Below are positions 31,817 to 40,363 of a stretch of 41,540 nucleotides of DNA, piece after piece. This DNA is from an uncultured beta proteobacterium. GTDB taxonomy: Bacteria > Pseudomonadota > Gammaproteobacteria > Burkholderiales > Burkholderiaceae. The stretch lies in contig CAIYZI010000694.1 in NCBI GenBank assembly GCA_903930665.1, positions 1-41,540 on the forward strand, written 5' to 3'. Each line of letters opens with the position of its first letter. Position 1 is the first letter of the stretch. A program made the position numbers and the translations under genes. Under the pieces are notes generated by a model. It saw only the letters and a program-made list of their open reading frames with translations. It had not been told where the DNA came from and ran no database searches.

Positions 31817-32275
31817 TTGCAGATCCGCAATCAAAAAGATTTTGGTGCCGGCCTGATGTATATGGTCATTGGCTTATTTTTTACCTATATGGCCACCCAG
31901 TATTCAATGGGCACCCCAGCCAAAATGGGGCCGGGGTATTTTCCGTTCTGGCTTGGATTGGTAATGACAGCCCTCGGATTGGTGATTTTGATTAAATCCT
32001 TAGGCGCCAAAGCTGCTATCGAGAAGGTTCCCCCGTTTAATTGGAGGGTAATTGGCTTGATTACTGGCTCGGTAGTCCTATATGGCGTTCTTTTGCCAAT
32101 TATGGGCTTTATCGTTGCGGTCTTTGTGCTGGTCTTCCTATCTGCCAGCGCTAGCCATGAATTTCACTGGAAAGGCACTTTAATCAATGCCATTTTTCTG
32201 ATTGTCTTCACTTACCTAGTCTTTGTGGTGGGCTTGAAGCTTCAATTTCCTTTATTGCCCTTCTTTTTGCAATAA
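31817..32275 (+). CDS. tctB: Tripartite tricarboxylate transporter, small membrane subunit TctB
   Basis: About 152 residues with four hydrophobic segments, the TctB (DUF1468) type small membrane protein of TTT transporters, which import citrate and other carboxylates with a periplasmic binding protein. An ATG at 31793 and a TTG at 31766 are in frame, but the TTG at 31817 is chosen: AAGGAG lies six bases before it, and the result (MQIRNQKDFGAGLMYMVIGLFF) starts like other TctB proteins. The motif KMGPGYFPFWLGLVMTALG is typical. tctA follows after 25 bases. No tctC gene is nearby. Confidence 0.88.
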   Translation: MQIRNQKDFGAGLMYMVIGLFFTYMATQYSMGTPAKMGPGYFPFWLGLVMTALGLVILIKSLGAKAAIEKVPPFNWRVIGLITGSVVLYGVLLPIMGFIVAVFVLVFLSASASHEFHWKGTLINAIFLIVFTYLVFVVGLKLQFPLLPFFLQ

Positions 32276-32300
32276 GTAACAGCACCCGGGATACAGAAAA

Positions 32301-33803
32301 ATGGATCTATTTGCTAATTTAGCCCTCGGTTTCGATACAGCGTTTACGCTGCAAAACCTCCTTTATTGCTTAATCGGTTGCGTGCTGGGCACCTTAATCG
32401 GCGTTTTGCCAGGTCTCGGACCTATTGCGACCATCGCAATGCTTTTGCCTGCTACCTACGCGCTACCCCCGATCGCCGCCCTAATTATGTTGGCTGGTAT
32501 TTACTATGGATCTCAATATGGAGGCTCTACAACAGCCATTTTGCTCAACATACCTGGGGAGACCTCTTCAGTAGTGACGGCAATTGATGGTTACCAAATG
32601 GCCCGAAACGGTCGAGCGGGCGTTGCACTCTTCACCGCAGGGATGGGATCTTTTTTTGCAGGTTGCGTGGCGACTCTTGTATTGGCTGCGTTTGCAGCAC
32701 CCCTATCCCAATTAGCCTTTAAGTTTGGACCTGCCGAATACTTTTCCCTAATGGTTTTAGGCCTAATCGGCGCGGTGGTATTGGCCTCTGGCTCACTCAT
32801 CAAGGCCATTGGCATGATAGTTTTGGGTCTGTTAATGGGTCTGATTGGTACCGATGTGAACTCTGGAGTCTCTCGTTACGCATTTGATATACCTGAGCTT
32901 AGCGATGGCATTGGTTTTGTCGCAGTAGCCATGGGGGTTTTTGGCTTTGCCGAAATCATGAGCAATCTTGAAAAAAAGGATGAGGATGAGGGCTTCTTAA
33001 ACAAGATGACCACCATGATTCCTACCAAACAAGATGTCAAACGCATGATTCCTTCGATCCTGCGTGGCACCGCGATTGGCTCAATTTTAGGAATCCTGCC
33101 TGGTGGTGGCGCCGCATTAGCCTCTTTTGGCGCTTACTCTGTTGAGAAAAAAGCCTCTAAATACAGTGCAGAATTCGGACATGGCGCCATCGAAGGTGTT
33201 GCCGGCCCTGAATCCGCCAATAATGCCGCAGCCCAAACTTCCTTTATTCCTCTGCTCACCTTAGGTATTCCACCTAATGCTGTCATGGCTTTGATGGTTG
33301 GAGCAATGACCATTCATAACATTCAACCCGGTCCTCAGGTCATGACCAGCAATCCTGCCTTATTCTGGGGCTTAATCGCCTCCATGTGGATTGGTAATGT
33401 CATGTTGATTCTTTTGAATCTCCCGCTCATTGGCATTTGGGTCAAGCTATTAAAGATCCCTTATCGCTTTATGTATCCAGCAATCTTGGTTTTTTGCTGT
33501 ATTGGCGTGTACACAGTGAACAATACCGTTTTTGACGTCTATGTAACTGCTGCTTTTGGCTTAATTGGCTACCTCTTCCTTAAGCTGGGTTGCGAACCCC
33601 CTCCGCTGCTTCTGGGTTTCGTCCTCGGGCCCATGATGGAAGAAAATTTCCGCCGAGCACTACTTTTATCCCGTGGCAACTTCTCCACCTTTGTTACCCG
33701 CCCCCTCTCCTTGGGATTGCTGATTGCTGCAGCACTATTAGTCGTGATCGTGGCATTGCCAGCTGTCAAGAAAACGCGTGAAGAAGCCTTCGTAGAGGAA
33801 TAA
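32301..33803 (+). CDS. tctA: Tripartite tricarboxylate transporter, large membrane subunit TctA
   Basis: A 500-residue protein with about 11-12 membrane segments and the DUF112/TctA signature: GVLPGLGPIATIAMLLP near residue 38, YYGSQYGGSTTAILLNIPGE, and the internal second copy GILPGGGAALASFGAY...GVAGPESANNAAAQTSFIPLLTLGIPPNAVMALM. It forms the ion-coupled channel with TctB. The substrate is set by the periplasmic TctC/Bug protein, which must be encoded elsewhere. A strong terminator follows at 33827. Confidence 0.94.
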   Translation: MDLFANLALGFDTAFTLQNLLYCLIGCVLGTLIGVLPGLGPIATIAMLLPATYALPPIAALIMLAGIYYGSQYGGSTTAILLNIPGETSSVVTAIDGYQMARNGRAGVALFTAGMGSFFAGCVATLVLAAFAAPLSQLAFKFGPAEYFSLMVLGLIGAVVLASGSLIKAIGMIVLGLLMGLIGTDVNSGVSRYAFDIPELSDGIGFVAVAMGVFGFAEIMSNLEKKDEDEGFLNKMTTMIPTKQDVKRMIPSILRGTAIGSILGILPGGGAALASFGAYSVEKKASKYSAEFGHGAIEGVAGPESANNAAAQTSFIPLLTLGIPPNAVMALMVGAMTIHNIQPGPQVMTSNPALFWGLIASMWIGNVMLILLNLPLIGIWVKLLKIPYRFMYPAILVFCCIGVYTVNNTVFDVYVTAAFGLIGYLFLKLGCEPPPLLLGFVLGPMMEENFRRALLLSRGNFSTFVTRPLSLGLLIAAALLVVIVALPAVKKTREEAFVEE

Positions 33804-33826
33804 ATACCCTTTCGCTTTCAAAAATA

Positions 33827-33853
33827 AGCCCGCTAGCAATTTGCGGGCTTTTT
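33827..33853 (+). terminator. Rho-independent terminator after tctBA
   Basis: AAGCCCGC (33827-33834) pairs with GCGGGCTT (33843-33850) around an 8-base loop, with T bases to 33853. It directly precedes the glnS promoter region. Confidence 0.88.
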
Positions 33854-33854
33854 C

Positions 33855-33881
33855 TTTACAGGCAGGGGTTTTCTCTACAAT
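33855..33881 (+). promoter_or_regulatory. glnS promoter candidate adjoining the start codon
   Basis: TTTACA (33855-33860, 5/6) and TACAAT (33876-33881, 5/6) are separated by 15 bases, which is short. The -10 ends six bases before the glnS ATG, so the start of transcription would fall on or beside the ATG. GGAGAA lies between but is too close to the ATG to be a normal ribosome site. Confidence 0.45.
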
Positions 33882-33887
33882 GGAGAA

Positions 33888-35672
33888 ATGTCCCAAGATA
33901 GCAAATCCTCCAAGGCCGTAGCCAGCACCGTTGCTGAGCCCTCCAACTTTTTGCGCCAGATCATCGACCATGATTTGGCGAGTGGTGCCTATCAGCAACG
34001 CACTAATGCATCTGGACAAGCTATCCCTGCCATCATTACCCGTTTTCCTCCAGAACCAAATGGTTACTTGCACATTGGTCACGCCAAAAGTATCTGCTTA
34101 AATTTTGGCCTAGCTGCCGACTACAACGCTTTACCTGGTGGCGCGCGTTGCAATATGCGCTTAGATGACACCAATCCCGTCAAAGAGGATGTGGAATACG
34201 CCGACAGCATTTTGGATGCCGTGAAATGGTTGGGATTTAATTGGGAAAGTGGTGGTCAAACCCATCTTTACCATGCAAGTGATTACTTTGATCGTCTTTA
34301 TGAGTTTGCAGAAATTCTGATACAGAATGGTAAAGCTTACGTGGATAGCCAAAGCGCCGATGACATTCACACCAATCGCGGTAACTTTGGCCAAGCCGGT
34401 AAAAATAGCCCTTATCGCAATAGAAGTGCCGAGGAAAATCTCCAGCTCTTTAGGGATATGCGTGATGGTAAGTTCAAGGATGGCGAACATGTCCTGCGCT
34501 TAAAAATTGATATGGCGCATCCAAATATCGTGATGCGCGATCCAGTGGTTTATCGCATTCGACACACCGATCATCATCGCACTGGTAGCAAGTGGTGTAT
34601 CTACCCTTTATATGACTTCACCCATTGCATCTCCGATGCCTTGGAAAATGTTTCCCACTCTATTTGCACTTTAGAGTTTGAAAACAATCGCCCTTTATAT
34701 GACTGGGTCTTAAATGCCCTTAAAGAAGCGGGTGTCTTTAAAGATCCATTACCGCATCAATATGAGTTTGCCCGCCTCAATCTGACCTACACCATCACCA
34801 GCAAGCGCAAGTTACTGCAACTGGTTGAAGAAAAACATGTAGATGGGTGGGATGATCCGCGTATGTCAACCATTGTGGGCATACGTCGTCGTGGTTATAC
34901 GCCAGAAAGTATTCGCCTATTTTGTGAGCGCATCGGTGTTTCCAAAGCTGATAGCTGGATTGATATGAGTACCCTCGATCAGGCCTTGCGCGATGATCTT
35001 GAAGCAAAAGCACCGCGCGCTACTGCCGTTCTCAAGCCCCTTAAGCTTGTCATCGAAAACTTTGATGCCTCTGCTAGCGAACCCTGTTCAGCACCACGTC
35101 ACCCCCAGCATCCAGAGCTAGGTAATCGCGAATTTCATTTCACGCGTGAGCTCTGGATTGAAGCAGATGATTTTATGAAAGAGCCGATTAAAGGCTTTTT
35201 CAGGCTATACCCACCGATTGGCGATCAACCTGGTAGTCGCGTGCGCTTGCGCCATGGCTTTGTGATCGAGTGCACTGGGTTTGATGTAGATGCCGACGGC
35301 AATGTCACTCAAGTTCGTGCTACTCACTTCTCAGATAGCAAGAGTGGCACACCGGGATCAAACAACTACAAAGTAAAAGGCAACATTCATTGGATTAGTG
35401 CTGCTGAAGCCATTCCTACTGAAGTGCGCCTCTATGATCACCTCTTTAATGACCCACATCCAGATAGTGGTGATAAGAATTTCTTAGAAGCGATTAATCC
35501 GCATTCCAAGCAAACTATTACCGCCTATTTAGAGCCTTGCATGAAAGATATCCAAGCAGGTAAGCGCTTTCAGTTTGAACGTCACGGCTACTTTATTGCC
35601 GACCAATTCGATTCGAAAGCTGATAAGCCGGTATTTAACCGTACAGTAGGTCTTAAGGATTCTTGGAAATAG
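33888..35672 (+). CDS. glnS: Glutaminyl-tRNA synthetase
   Basis: A 594-residue class I synthetase that charges tRNA-Gln directly. The start NFLRQIIDHDLASG and the HIGH motif in RFPPEPNGYLHIGHAKS match GlnRS, as does the KMSKS variant TYTITSKRKL with the following VDGWDDPRMSTIVGIRRRGYT. The C-terminal beta-barrel anticodon domain is complete. The presence of GlnRS means Gln-tRNA need not be made by the GatCAB route. Its last 20 bases overlap the SDR gene on the other strand. Confidence 0.97.
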   Translation: MSQDSKSSKAVASTVAEPSNFLRQIIDHDLASGAYQQRTNASGQAIPAIITRFPPEPNGYLHIGHAKSICLNFGLAADYNALPGGARCNMRLDDTNPVKEDVEYADSILDAVKWLGFNWESGGQTHLYHASDYFDRLYEFAEILIQNGKAYVDSQSADDIHTNRGNFGQAGKNSPYRNRSAEENLQLFRDMRDGKFKDGEHVLRLKIDMAHPNIVMRDPVVYRIRHTDHHRTGSKWCIYPLYDFTHCISDALENVSHSICTLEFENNRPLYDWVLNALKEAGVFKDPLPHQYEFARLNLTYTITSKRKLLQLVEEKHVDGWDDPRMSTIVGIRRRGYTPESIRLFCERIGVSKADSWIDMSTLDQALRDDLEAKAPRATAVLKPLKLVIENFDASASEPCSAPRHPQHPELGNREFHFTRELWIEADDFMKEPIKGFFRLYPPIGDQPGSRVRLRHGFVIECTGFDVDADGNVTQVRATHFSDSKSGTPGSNNYKVKGNIHWISAAEAIPTEVRLYDHLFNDPHPDSGDKNFLEAINPHSKQTITAYLEPCMKDIQAGKRFQFERHGYFIADQFDSKADKPVFNRTVGLKDSWK

Positions 35673-36540
35673 TTTTCAGAAACTCCGCCACGCTGGGATA
35701 GCGTAGCGGGGTTTTTAATTCCTTAAGGCGGTCATTGGTTACCCGCCTGGATTCCCGCATAAATGACCACAACATCGGACTAACGATCTTCTGCAACTGG
35801 GCTGCGGGCATTCTTGGAGCTCGCTCGATACCAAAGGCGTCAGCTACTTGATCAAAGTAGTCCCCCATTTTGGTTTCACCGCCATCACAAGCATTAATTA
35901 CCCTTTGTGGTTTACCGTGATACACCGCTGCGCAAACTAAACGCGCCAAATCATCGCTTTGAATGTGGTTTGAGTAGGCATCTTCTGCGGGCAATAAGGC
36001 TGGCGTTTTTGATTGCAAGCGCTCAACTGGTAATCGATCCAGGGCGTAAATGCCTGGGACACGCAGTATGGTGAGCGTGACACCCTGGGTAAGTGCCCAA
36101 TAGCGCAATGACTGCTCAGCAGCCACCCTTCTTTTAGCTCGATCACTCTGCGGGTTAACCGGGGTCGCCTCACTGACCTTTGCGCCCTGATGATCCCCAT
36201 ATACCCCTGTAGTGCTGACATAAATGAGTCGCCGAACACGATGGGGTCCTTGAGATAAAATTCGCAAGAGGTGGCGAGTTCGAAGATCGCAAGTACCGAC
36301 AGTTTGGGGCGGAGCTAAATGAATCACGGTTTGAGCCAAACCGTGTAAGCGCCACAAAGTATCTGGTTGATCCAGATTACCCAAAATCGGTGTTGCCCCA
36401 GACTCCCTCAGTGCAGCAAAGCGACTTTGCTGAGAAGTAAGAGCAAACACTCTATAGTTTTTTGAAAGCTGTCTGGCCACGCGAAGACCAATGTCACCGC
36501 AGCCAATGATCAAAATTCGAGATTTACCAAAACATTGCAT
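35653..36540 (-). CDS. NAD(P)-binding SDR/epimerase-like protein
   Basis: A 295-residue protein with an N-terminal Rossmann fold (RILIIGCGDIGLRVARQL) and the extended-SDR pattern YVSTTGVYGDHQG, in which Tyr and the nearby Ser/Thr may act as catalytic residues; the Lys of the YxxxK motif is not evident. It resembles the YeeZ-type group of NAD-dependent epimerase/dehydratase proteins. No substrate can be named. It is convergent with glnS (20-base overlap) and divergent from the ferredoxin/flavin reductase gene across 36 bases. Confidence 0.8.
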   Translation of the reverse strand: MQCFGKSRILIIGCGDIGLRVARQLSKNYRVFALTSQQSRFAALRESGATPILGNLDQPDTLWRLHGLAQTVIHLAPPQTVGTCDLRTRHLLRILSQGPHRVRRLIYVSTTGVYGDHQGAKVSEATPVNPQSDRAKRRVAAEQSLRYWALTQGVTLTILRVPGIYALDRLPVERLQSKTPALLPAEDAYSNHIQSDDLARLVCAAVYHGKPQRVINACDGGETKMGDYFDQVADAFGIERAPRMPAAQLQKIVSPMLWSFMRESRRVTNDRLKELKTPLRYPSVAEFLKTISKNP

Positions 36541-36576
36541 AAGTCACATCGTAACGATTTATTGAAAGGAGTGAGA

Positions 36577-37629
36577 GTGTCTTATCAAGTCACGCTCAAA
36601 GCGAGCGGCAAACAATTTCATGTCAATCCAGATGAAAGTCTCCTGGAGGCAGCTCTGCGCCAAGGCATCAACCTGCCCTATGGATGCAAAAACGGCGCCT
36701 GCGGATCCTGCAAAGGAAAGATTCTAGAAGGTCAAGTGACCCACGGTCAGCATAGCGAAAATGCCATGAGTCAGGCTGATAAAACTGCGGGAGCGCTACT
36801 GTTTTGTTGTGCACAGCCGCAAAGCGACCTATTAATAGAAGCACGCGAAGTACAAGGCGCAGGAGATATCGTCATCCGGAAGGTGCCTTGCCGAGTTAAT
36901 GCCATCATCAAACCTAGTGACGATGTGGTTATTCTGAAACTGCAATTGCCGGCCGCAGAACGTTTTCAATTCCTGGCTGGTCAATATATTGAATTTCTTC
37001 TTAAAGACGGGCAACGTCGTGCCTACTCGATTGCCAATGCCCCAGAACAAGAAGGTCCACTCGAGCTTCATATACGCCACTTACCTGGAGGCCTTTTTAC
37101 CGATGCGGTATTTGGAACTAAAGAACCAGCTTTAAAAGAAAAAGATATCTTGCGCTTTGAAGGTCCGTTAGGGAGCTTCTTTCTCAGGGAGGACTCTTCA
37201 AAACCGATCATTTTCGTTGCTGCCGGTACCGGTTTTGCCCCGATCAAGTCCATCATCGAGCAAATGCACGCCAAAAACATGGATAGACCGATCCACCTCT
37301 ACTGGGGTGGACGACGCCCAAATGACCTGTATTTAGAGAGTCTATGCAAAACCTGGGAACAAGACATTCCCAACTTTACCTATATTCCCGTCATTTCAAA
37401 TGCCCTGCCTGAGGATGCTTGGACGGGTCGTACAGGCTTTGTTCATCAAGCAGTGATGGTAGACCATCCCAATATGGAAAGCTTTCAGGTATACGCCTGT
37501 GGTGCCCCCATCATGGTCAACTCCGCTCGTCAGGATTTTTCCTCTAAGTGCCAATTACCTGAAGAAGAGTTTTATGCAGACTCATTTACCAGTGCTGCGG
37601 ATACAGCCAAAACGGCAACACTTTCATAA
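36577..37629 (+). CDS. 2Fe-2S ferredoxin / FAD-NAD(P) reductase (CDP-6-deoxyglucoseen reductase-like)
   Basis: About 350 residues. An N-terminal plant-type ferredoxin domain carries Cys37, Cys42 and Cys45 (YGCKNGACGSCKGK) and a fourth Cys at 77 or 78. A ferredoxin-reductase FAD domain follows (RAYSIANAPEQ) and then an NAD domain (FVAAGTGFAPIKSIIEQM). Such proteins pass electrons from NAD(P)H through FAD to the 2Fe-2S cluster. The annotated relative AscD acts in deoxysugar synthesis, but no deoxysugar genes are here, so a role as reductase for a Rieske oxygenase or methane/phenol-type oxygenase is as likely. The GTG at 36577 is chosen because AAAGGAG lies five bases before it. Confidence 0.85.
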   Translation: MSYQVTLKASGKQFHVNPDESLLEAALRQGINLPYGCKNGACGSCKGKILEGQVTHGQHSENAMSQADKTAGALLFCCAQPQSDLLIEAREVQGAGDIVIRKVPCRVNAIIKPSDDVVILKLQLPAAERFQFLAGQYIEFLLKDGQRRAYSIANAPEQEGPLELHIRHLPGGLFTDAVFGTKEPALKEKDILRFEGPLGSFFLREDSSKPIIFVAAGTGFAPIKSIIEQMHAKNMDRPIHLYWGGRRPNDLYLESLCKTWEQDIPNFTYIPVISNALPEDAWTGRTGFVHQAVMVDHPNMESFQVYACGAPIMVNSARQDFSSKCQLPEEEFYADSFTSAADTAKTATLS

Positions 37630-37684
37630 ACAAAATACGATAATAGAAACCTTACTTTAGTCACCATTAGCCCAAGATAAACAA

Positions 37685-38878
37685 ATGCATAAGCCAGCCC
37701 AAACCATTGATGCTCACTCAGTCATGTTCATCACCCAAAGACCTGAATTGGTGATGGTAGAAGGAAAAGGGTCATGGCTGACGGATAACAATGGCAAGCG
37801 CTATTTAGACTTTTTACAGGGCTGGGCTGTGAACTGCTTAGGTCATGGCAATCCTGGCATGATTGAAGCACTCAATACACAAGCCAAAAAACTGATTAAC
37901 CCTAGTCCGGCGTTCTACAACGAACCCATGATTGGTTTATCCAATTTACTCACTGCAAACAGTTGCTTTAATAAAGTGTTCTTTGCCAATAGCGGTGCTG
38001 AAGCAAATGAGGGCGCTATCAAATTGGCACGCAAATGGGGTCAACTCAATAAATCTGGCGCCTTTGAAATTATCACTTTTGACCACAGTTTCCATGGTCG
38101 CACATTAGCCACCATGAGTGCCTCCGGGAAGCCCGGCTGGGATACGATGTTTGCACCTCAAGTGCCTGGATTTTTTAAAGCAGATTTAAACGACTTAGAT
38201 TCAGTAAAAAAACTGGTTACCAAGAACACTGTTGCAGTAATGCTTGAGCCTGTTCAAGGTGAAGGCGGCGTTATTCCAGTAACTGCAGAATTCATGCAAA
38301 GTCTGCGTAAATTCACTAAAGAAAATAATATTCTTTTGATTGTGGATGAAGTTCAAGCAGGCTGTGGTCGCACTGGTACTTTGTTTGCTTACCAACACTA
38401 TGGCATCGAACCAGACATCATGACTTTAGGCAAAGGTATTGGTGGTGGAGTTCCGCTCGCAGCTTTATTGGCGACTGATGCGATTGCTTGCTTTGTGCCT
38501 GGTGATCAAGGGGGAACCTATAACGGCAACCCACTCATGACTGCCGTGGGGATCAGCGTTATTGAGCAACTTTTGGCTCCTGGATTTTTAGATTCAGTCA
38601 AAAAGAAAGGGGAGTTATTGAGCTCAGAACTCCTCTCCCTTTCAGAAGAATTTCATCTTGGTGGCGAGCGTGGCCAAGGTTTATTGCGCGCCCTGATTTT
38701 AGGCAAAGATATTGGGGGTAAATTAGTAGATCTGGCGCGTGATCGTGCTCCTGAAGGCCTATTAATTAATTCACCAAGGCCAAACCTATTACGCTTTATG
38801 CCAGCCTTAAATGTTGCTGATGATGAAATTCGTCAAATGTGCAATATCTTGCGCGAACTTTTAAAGCAAGTTGCTTAA
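37685..38878 (+). CDS. argD: Acetylornithine aminotransferase
   Basis: A 397-residue class III PLP aminotransferase. The PLP-phosphate site SGAEANEGAIKLARKWG, FHGRTLATMSASG, Asp221 in DEVQAGCGRTG and the Schiff-base Lys250 in TLGKGIGGG are present. The best match by pattern is ArgD, which acts in arginine synthesis on N-acetylglutamate semialdehyde, and may also serve lysine synthesis (DapC). Some relatives use other omega-amino substrates, so the exact role is probable rather than certain. It stands alone between the reductase and the convergent ispH. Confidence 0.9.
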   Translation: MHKPAQTIDAHSVMFITQRPELVMVEGKGSWLTDNNGKRYLDFLQGWAVNCLGHGNPGMIEALNTQAKKLINPSPAFYNEPMIGLSNLLTANSCFNKVFFANSGAEANEGAIKLARKWGQLNKSGAFEIITFDHSFHGRTLATMSASGKPGWDTMFAPQVPGFFKADLNDLDSVKKLVTKNTVAVMLEPVQGEGGVIPVTAEFMQSLRKFTKENNILLIVDEVQAGCGRTGTLFAYQHYGIEPDIMTLGKGIGGGVPLAALLATDAIACFVPGDQGGTYNGNPLMTAVGISVIEQLLAPGFLDSVKKKGELLSSELLSLSEEFHLGGERGQGLLRALILGKDIGGKLVDLARDRAPEGLLINSPRPNLLRFMPALNVADDEIRQMCNILRELLKQVA

Positions 38879-38897
38879 TCTGCTAGGTTGACTCACT

Positions 38898-38918
38898 AGC
38901 TTAGTCTACTAAGTTTTT
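38898..38918 (+). terminator. Weak terminator candidate after argD
   Basis: AGCTTAG and CTAAGTT pair around a TCTA loop, with one G-T pair, and T bases end at 38918. It overlaps the end of the convergent ispH gene. A second small stem GCTAG/CTAGC lies just before it. Confidence 0.4.
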
Positions 38919-39842
38919 CGGCAAAGAAAAGGTGACATCTTCCACAACCCCTGGAAGATTACGAACCTGACGTACGCCAAACTCCTGAATACGATCAACA
39001 ATCGACTGCGCAAGGCTTTCAGGAGCGGATGCGCCGGCTGTCAAGCCAATGCGTTTTTTTCCGACAAACCATTCTGGCTTGAGTTGTTCGGGTGCATCGA
39101 CCATGTAGGACGGTACACCGAGTTTTTCAGATAATTCACGCAAGCGATTAGAGTTTGAACTTGCTTGGCTACCCACGACAATAACAAGCTCTACTTGCGG
39201 CGCCATAAACTTCACTGCATCTTGTCGGTTTTGAGTGGCATAACAAATATCTTGTTTACGAGGTTGAACAATGTTGGGAAACCTCATAGTTAAGGCATCA
39301 ACAATTTCTTTTGTCTCATCCACGGAGAGAGTTGTTTGGGTTACGAAAGCGATTTTGGTTTCCGGTAAAAAAGTTAGACCCTCAACATCGCTGGTTTTTT
39401 CAATTAAGAAAACACCTTCCTTAACTTGACCCATCGTACCTTCGACTTCTGGATGACCTACATGCCCAATCATCAAAACAGTAAAGCCTTCTTTGCACAT
39501 CTTCACCACTTCAAGATGTACTTTTGTCACCAAAGGACAGGTAGCGTCATACACCTGGAGCCCACGGTCTTGAGCATCCTTACGCACTTCTTGAGAAACA
39601 CCATGCGCACTAAACACCACAATTCCGCCTTTAGGAACTTCATGCAACTCATCAACAAATATCGCACCCTTGTTGCGCAATTCATTAACAACGTATGCGT
39701 TGTGCACAATTTCATGACGGACATAAATAGGTGCGCCAAAACGAGCGAGGGCCTCATTCACAATATTGATAGCCCTATCCACACCAGCGCAAAAGCCGCG
39801 CGGTTGAGCCATCAAAATTTCTGGGTTGCCCTGATCGGTCAT
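38901..39842 (-). CDS. ispH: 4-hydroxy-3-methylbut-2-enyl diphosphate reductase
   Basis: This 313-residue iron-sulfur enzyme makes IPP and DMAPP in the last step of the MEP pathway. The three cluster Cys are Cys18 (PRGFCAGVDRAI), Cys102 (DATCPLVTKVH) and Cys200 (QDICYATQNRQ), and the catalytic EVEGTMGQ and VTQTTLS segments are intact. It follows fkpB by 39 bases in the same direction, the usual fkpB-ispH (slpA-lytB) pairing. Together with dxs and ispA this makes three isoprenoid genes in the window. Confidence 0.97.
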   Translation of the reverse strand: MTDQGNPEILMAQPRGFCAGVDRAINIVNEALARFGAPIYVRHEIVHNAYVVNELRNKGAIFVDELHEVPKGGIVVFSAHGVSQEVRKDAQDRGLQVYDATCPLVTKVHLEVVKMCKEGFTVLMIGHVGHPEVEGTMGQVKEGVFLIEKTSDVEGLTFLPETKIAFVTQTTLSVDETKEIVDALTMRFPNIVQPRKQDICYATQNRQDAVKFMAPQVELVIVVGSQASSNSNRLRELSEKLGVPSYMVDAPEQLKPEWFVGKKRIGLTAGASAPESLAQSIVDRIQEFGVRQVRNLPGVVEDVTFSLPKNLVD

Positions 39843-39881
39843 ATGTATCTTTTTAAGGTCGTATTAAGAGTTCAATCACCC

Positions 39882-40328
39882 TTAAAGAATGGCGACGATT
39901 TCTGCTTCAAACGTCACAGAGCGTCCAGCCAAGGGGTGGTTGAAATCAAACCAGGCACCCTCTTCATTAATGGATTGCAATACGCCAGCGTATTGGGCGC
40001 CACCAGGGGCATTAAATTCAATGACATCTCCAGGATTAAATTCCACATCGTCATCGCGCCCTTCTTTCAGTGCTGCTAAAGAAACCCACTGCACCAACTC
40101 GTCTTTGCGCTCACCAAAACTTTCCTCAGGAGGAAGCAATGCGCTTTTTTTCTCACCAACACCAAGTCCTAACAACACCCCTTCAAAACAAGGAGCAAAT
40201 TGTCCAGATCCCATAAGCACGGTAGCAGGCCTGTCAATAAAGGTATTAATGTAATCCTCCCCATTGGGCAAGGTGAGCCGATAGTTGAGGGTCAAATAGG
40301 AGTTAGGCAAAACAGTAAGCTTAGTCAT
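39882..40328 (-). CDS. fkpB: FKBP-type peptidyl-prolyl isomerase (SlpA/FkpB type)
   Basis: A 148-residue FKBP of the SlyD/SlpA class with an inserted flap domain (APCFEGVLLGLGVGEKKSALLPPEESFGERKDELVQWV). It catalyses proline isomerisation and has chaperone activity. Unlike SlyD it lacks a long His-rich tail. The frame is open 12 codons further upstream, but the ATG at 40328 (MTKLTVLPNSYLTLNYRL) fits the family start and lies six bases after a TACAAT box. It probably heads a two-gene operon with ispH. Confidence 0.92.
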   Translation of the reverse strand: MTKLTVLPNSYLTLNYRLTLPNGEDYINTFIDRPATVLMGSGQFAPCFEGVLLGLGVGEKKSALLPPEESFGERKDELVQWVSLAALKEGRDDDVEFNPGDVIEFNAPGGAQYAGVLQSINEEGAWFDFNHPLAGRSVTFEAEIVAIL

Positions 40329-40334
40329 GAGGTA

Positions 40335-40363
40335 ATTGTATCTAGGCTCGCACCTAGTGTGCA
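40335..40363 (-). promoter_or_regulatory. fkpB-ispH promoter candidate adjoining the start codon
   Basis: On the minus strand TGCACA (40363-40358, 4/6), a 17-base spacer and TACAAT (40340-40335, 5/6) end six bases before the fkpB ATG. The start of transcription would coincide with the ATG. The -35 overlaps the likely radC start codon on the other strand. Confidence 0.5.

Noticed and set aside
40200..40358. 53-codon N-terminal extension of RadC
   Set aside because: It lies antisense to fkpB and has no RadC resemblance; the RadC pattern starts just before PREKLL.
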